Assembly (NCBI RefSeq): GCF_018129965.1
Contig: NZ_JAFCKW010000001.1
Span: 620,001-684,000 of the forward strand
From: Bradyrhizobium diazoefficiens
Lineage (GTDB): Bacteria; Pseudomonadota; Alphaproteobacteria; Rhizobiales; Xanthobacteraceae
DNA length: 64,000 nt
Direction of reading: 5' to 3'
The notes below the pieces were generated by a model. That model had not been told where the DNA came from and ran no database searches. It was given only the letters and a program-made list of their open reading frames with translations. A program made the position numbers and the translations under genes. The stretch's first letter is position 1, and every line of letters begins with the position of its first letter. Of the stretch, positions 61,426 through 64,000 are shown piece by piece.

Positions 61426-61565
61426 GCAGCTTCCAGCTCGCCTCACGAGGGGCCGCGCGCGCGCCCTAACTTAAAAGTTGTATTTATGGAACATTTTCGC
61501 ATTCAGGTTGTTGCCATTGCGATCCCCGCGCGTGGAGAGATCAGCCCAAACGTCAGCAGTCCCAA

Positions 61566-61817
61566 ATGATCAGATCTTTCACCGCTTTCGCAATCTTCTC
61601 CCTCCTTGGCGCGGCTGTGATGGCTCTGCCGGGGGTCGCCCCGGCGTCGGTGGCGAGCGAGATTCCGGCATTGCGCAAGGCGGACCGGCTCGCAATTCAC
61701 CAGACCACGCCCAATTGCACCACCCAGGTCTGGCCGGATTTCGCGACATCCTGTCTGCGACACACGGGTTCGACCTCGACAATCATCGAAGCGCGCCTTG
61801 TCACGGCCCGCCGCTAA
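61566..61817 (+). CDS. Small secreted protein of unknown function
   Basis: An 83-residue protein with a signal peptide (basic start, hydrophobic core LLGAAVMALPG, possible cleavage near APASVAS). The mature part has two cysteines in NCTTQVWPDFATSCLRH, probably a disulfide, and ends ARLVTARR. I recall similar small exported proteins in multiple copies in Bradyrhizobium genomes. No function is known to me. The ribosome site is weak, so confidence comes from the pattern and not from the start. Confidence 0.65.
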   Translation: MIRSFTAFAIFSLLGAAVMALPGVAPASVASEIPALRKADRLAIHQTTPNCTTQVWPDFATSCLRHTGSTSTIIEARLVTARR

Positions 61818-61914
61818 CCGCCGACATCAAGACATCGAGACGATCGCCGAAAACCGCAGCCGGCCCGGCTGCGCCAGGCGAATCCGTTGACGGGCCGAAC
61901 CGCGAAAAGCGAAG

Positions 61915-63108
61915 GTGAGCGTGCCAGAACACAAGAATGACGTCCCGAACGTTCTGATCGTCGAGGACGAGATGATCCTGCGCATGCGCGCCGTCGATAT
62001 CGTGCAGGATGCCGGGTTCAACCCGATCCAGGCCATCAATGCCGACGAGGCCATGTCGATCCTCGAATCCCGCTCCGATATCTCCCTCCTCTTCACCGAC
62101 ATTCAGATGCCCGGCAGCATCGACGGGCTGAAACTGGCCCATGCGGTCCATGATCGCTGGCCCTCCATCAAGATCATCCTGGTGTCCGGGCAGGTAAAAC
62201 CGGCGGACTCCGAGACGCCCGAAGACAGCCGCTTCTTCGGCAAGCCGCTGGGCGTCGGGCAGATGGTCAGCGAACTGCAGGCCATGGTCGGCGCAGGCGC
62301 GCTCAGCATCGTGTCGAGTGCGGCCGTGTTGCGGTCCAGCGAGGCGTTGCGTGACGAGGCGCGCCACGCCCCGGCGGACTTTGCGCACGAGGCCGCGCTG
62401 TCGGCGGAGAACGACGGCTTGCGTCTGCTGCTGGAGCAAGCGGCGATCGACGCCGAAACCCTGCTGGTGCAGGCCGGCATCGACGCCCAGGAGCGCGATC
62501 GCGCCGCCAACTTCCAGAAGCTGATCGTCGGCGAACTGCATCATCGCATCAAGAACACGCTTGCGACCGTCAGCGCGATCGCCTCGCAGAGCTTCCGCAC
62601 GGCGCCGACGATCGAGCACGGGCAGACGGCGATGGAGGGGCGGCTGATTGCCTTGGGACGCGCGCACGATCTGCTGATGCAGGTCAACTGGGCCAAGGCG
62701 AGCCTGACCCATACGTTCAGCAGCGCGACCGAACCCTATGACAGCCATGGCGCGAGGCGCTTCCACTTCAATGGACCGGATCTCACCATCAGTTCCGGCG
62801 CCGTCATCGCCTTCGCCATGACGTTCAACGAATTGTGCACCAACACGATCAAGTATGGCGCGCTGTCGGTTCCGACCGGGCATGTCGAGATCGGCTGGAC
62901 CATCGACGACGCCGCGCAAAGGCTTCATCTCGTCTGGACCGAACGCGGCGGTCCCGCGGTCGAGCCGCCAAAGCGGCGCAGCTTCGGCACGCGCATGATG
63001 GAATCGCTCGGCCAGCAATTGCGAGGCCGGGTGGAATTGCTCTACGAACCCTCCGGCTTCGTCTACACGCTGGATGTGCCGCTGAGCGCGATCAAATCCG
63101 ATCTATGA
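61915..63108 (+). CDS. Receiver-domain HWE-type histidine kinase
   Basis: A 397-residue cytoplasmic protein. Residues 12-125 are an intact receiver (acidic pair at Glu17/Asp18, acceptor Asp62, Lys110 in FFGKPL). A helical linker (about 150-200) leads to a histidine kinase with HHRIKNTLATVSAIASQSFR (phospho-accepting His210), the N-box FNELCTNTIKYGALS and LVWTERGGP, whose WxE motif marks the HWE class common in rhizobia. There is no membrane segment. It probably receives phosphate or a signal from another kinase; the output partner is not in the window. Confidence 0.87.
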   Translation: MSVPEHKNDVPNVLIVEDEMILRMRAVDIVQDAGFNPIQAINADEAMSILESRSDISLLFTDIQMPGSIDGLKLAHAVHDRWPSIKIILVSGQVKPADSETPEDSRFFGKPLGVGQMVSELQAMVGAGALSIVSSAAVLRSSEALRDEARHAPADFAHEAALSAENDGLRLLLEQAAIDAETLLVQAGIDAQERDRAANFQKLIVGELHHRIKNTLATVSAIASQSFRTAPTIEHGQTAMEGRLIALGRAHDLLMQVNWAKASLTHTFSSATEPYDSHGARRFHFNGPDLTISSGAVIAFAMTFNELCTNTIKYGALSVPTGHVEIGWTIDDAAQRLHLVWTERGGPAVEPPKRRSFGTRMMESLGQQLRGRVELLYEPSGFVYTLDVPLSAIKSDL

Positions 63109-63142
63109 CGTCGCGATCCGGCGTTACAACCCGCCTCGCGGC

Positions 63143-64000
63143 TCAGAACACCGCGTGGTCGCCGCGTTCGGGCGCGGCCGCGCCGCTGGCGAGCCGGGCG
63201 TAGAAGTCGAACAGCGTCTCGCTACCGGTCGAGGGCGTCGCATCGGAATCGTAACGGCCGGTCGCGGGATCGAACACCAGCATGGATTCGGTGGCGTAGT
63301 AGCGGCCGATGCGCGCGAGTTCGGCTTTCTTCGCAAGCTGTGGCACCACGCGCCCCGCGGCGGCGAGTCCGCCGATGATGACGTCGAGCAGCGCGACCGG
63401 CACATGTTTGAATCGCGGCGGCCGGCCGAACAGCTTGAACAAATGTTCGCCCTGCTGCCGCGGCGTCAGCGCGGGGCCGGGTCCGCCGATCGGCAGCACC
63501 CGGTTCCAGCGGGTCTCGTCGTCGAGGCATTCGGCGAGATAGGCGGCGAGATCGTCGTCGCTGATCGGCTTGCAGGCAGTCAGCGTGCCGTCGCCGAAGA
63601 CCAGGAACGGCTTGCCCCGCCTGACACGCTCGACCTGCCCCGACAGCGATTTGAAAAACGCCGTCGGCCGCACGATCGAATACGTCATTCCGGACTCGAC
63701 AAGCGCCTTCTCGAACGCCAGCTTGGCGAACTGGAACGCCAGCAAAGGCTTCTGGACGCAGATCGCCGACAGCAGCACGAATTGCGAAGCGCCGCAGGCT
63801 TGCGCCGCCGCCAGCGCATGGACGTTGGCGCGGTGATCGATCGCCCAGGCGTCATCGGGCAGCCCGGTGCGCGAAGCCAGGCACGACACGACCGCATCGA
63901 ACCGCTCGCCGCGAACGCCATCGCGCGACAGCGACGCGGGATCGCCGACATCGCCGAACCGCACAATGGCGCCCTCGAGCAGCCGGACGCTATCATCCGG
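63143..64000 (-). CDS. bciA: BciA-like 8-vinyl reductase / atypical SDR, N-terminus outside the window
   Basis: The frame is open from the right edge to the stop at 63143. The translation VSCLASRTGLPDDAWAIDHRANVHALAAAQACGASQFVLLSAICVQKPLLAFQFAKLAFEKALVESGMTYSIVRPTAFFKSLSGQV and FLVFGDGTLTACKPISDDDLAAYLAECLDDE strongly resemble BciA, the NADPH-dependent reductase of the 8-vinyl group of divinyl (proto)chlorophyllide in bacteriochlorophyll synthesis. The Rossmann start is cut off. Homologues may exist in non-phototrophs with other roles, so the gene symbol is tentative. Confidence 0.75.
   Translation of the reverse strand, partial: PDDSVRLLEGAIVRFGDVGDPASLSRDGVRGERFDAVVSCLASRTGLPDDAWAIDHRANVHALAAAQACGASQFVLLSAICVQKPLLAFQFAKLAFEKALVESGMTYSIVRPTAFFKSLSGQVERVRRGKPFLVFGDGTLTACKPISDDDLAAYLAECLDDETRWNRVLPIGGPGPALTPRQQGEHLFKLFGRPPRFKHVPVALLDVIIGGLAAAGRVVPQLAKKAELARIGRYYATESMLVFDPATGRYDSDATPSTGSETLFDFYARLASGAAAPERGDHAVF

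Larger units (their letters stand above)
60162..61565. other. Noncoding, repeat-rich region
   Basis: A 1.4-kb stretch with many short open frames on both strands but no consistent coding signal. It consists of at least three dispersed-repeat pieces listed separately. The translations contain strings such as EGAGKAGC and RPSLRGGRTAYAVLS, which I know as artefact open frames in rhizobial repeat elements. No gene is called. Confidence 0.6.

Noticed and set aside
60549..61569. Several overlapping open frames on both strands
   Set aside because: They shift frame, lack ribosome sites and coincide with recognisable dispersed repeats, so they are not called as genes.
1..64000. CRISPR arrays, phage genes, transposases, rRNA and tRNA genes
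   Set aside because: No regularly spaced direct repeats, integrase- or transposase-like proteins, or structural RNA genes were seen in reading the window; the only near-identical long repeat is the flagellin pair.

Overview
The window looks like chromosomal DNA of a Bradyrhizobium-type alphaproteobacterium (Nitrobacteraceae). The grounds are uniformly high G+C, the Rhizobiales-specific flagellar gene set (motB-motC-fliK-motE, flaF/flbT, an FtcR/Rem/LafR-type regulator) and several intergenic palindromic repeats of the kind scattered through Bradyrhizobium genomes. No database search was possible; every assignment rests on reading the sequence and translations.

Layout. 1-1743: the end of an amino-acid ABC transporter operon (binding protein, permease, ATPase). 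1973-7365: a GMC oxidoreductase, a type-B carboxylesterase, an MFS importer and a divergent TetR regulator with a palindromic operator candidate. 7493-15335: a hexuronate/aldonate catabolic locus (GntR regulator, TRAP transporter dctPQM, zinc alcohol dehydrogenase, uxuA, and divergent uxuB) with two overlapping palindromes in the control region. 15436-19947: assorted single genes (SnoaL-like, HAD phosphatase, SDR, serine hydrolase, secreted dienelactone hydrolase). 20525-22058: a MarR regulator with a C-terminal four-cysteine motif and a membrane-anchored coiled-coil protein.

22878-58788 is a nearly complete flagellar locus of about 36 kb, most like the lateral-flagellum cluster of Bradyrhizobium. 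It encodes the regulator lafR, the basal body, hook, export apparatus, switch, stator, FlaF/FlbT and three flagellins. It is organised as flgE-flgK-flgL-flaF-flbT-flgD-fliQ, flhA-fliR-fliJ-flgJ-flgN-like plus a membrane gene, fliF-fliH-motB-motC-fliK-slt, three single flagellin genes, motE-flgH-fliL-fliP, flgB-flgC-fliE-flgG-flgA-flgI, motA-fliM-(small gene)-fliN-fliG-flhB, and a divergent DUF1217-flgF-fliI. A second MarR regulator, paralogous to the first, closes the far side.

Two regulatory signals stand out. (1) An 18-bp element built from two CAAGC-like half sites 11 bp apart occurs in front of every inferred flagellar operon, ten copies in all. In seven operons it lies 40-51 bp before the start codon; at the flagellins it lies 131-138 bp before it. 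It is a good candidate for the LafR binding site. (2) The extra ~90 nt at the three flagellin genes is a structured mRNA leader. It has a three-way junction with compensatory base changes between copies, a second hairpin, and a helix that pairs the Shine-Dalgarno sequence with an upstream anti-SD segment. This is a plausible target for FlbT/FlaF-type translational control.

Downstream, 60162-61565 is noncoding and made of dispersed-repeat fragments. It is followed by a small secreted protein, a receiver-HWE histidine kinase and the truncated end of a BciA-like divinyl chlorophyllide reductase, which hints at phototrophy or its remnant.
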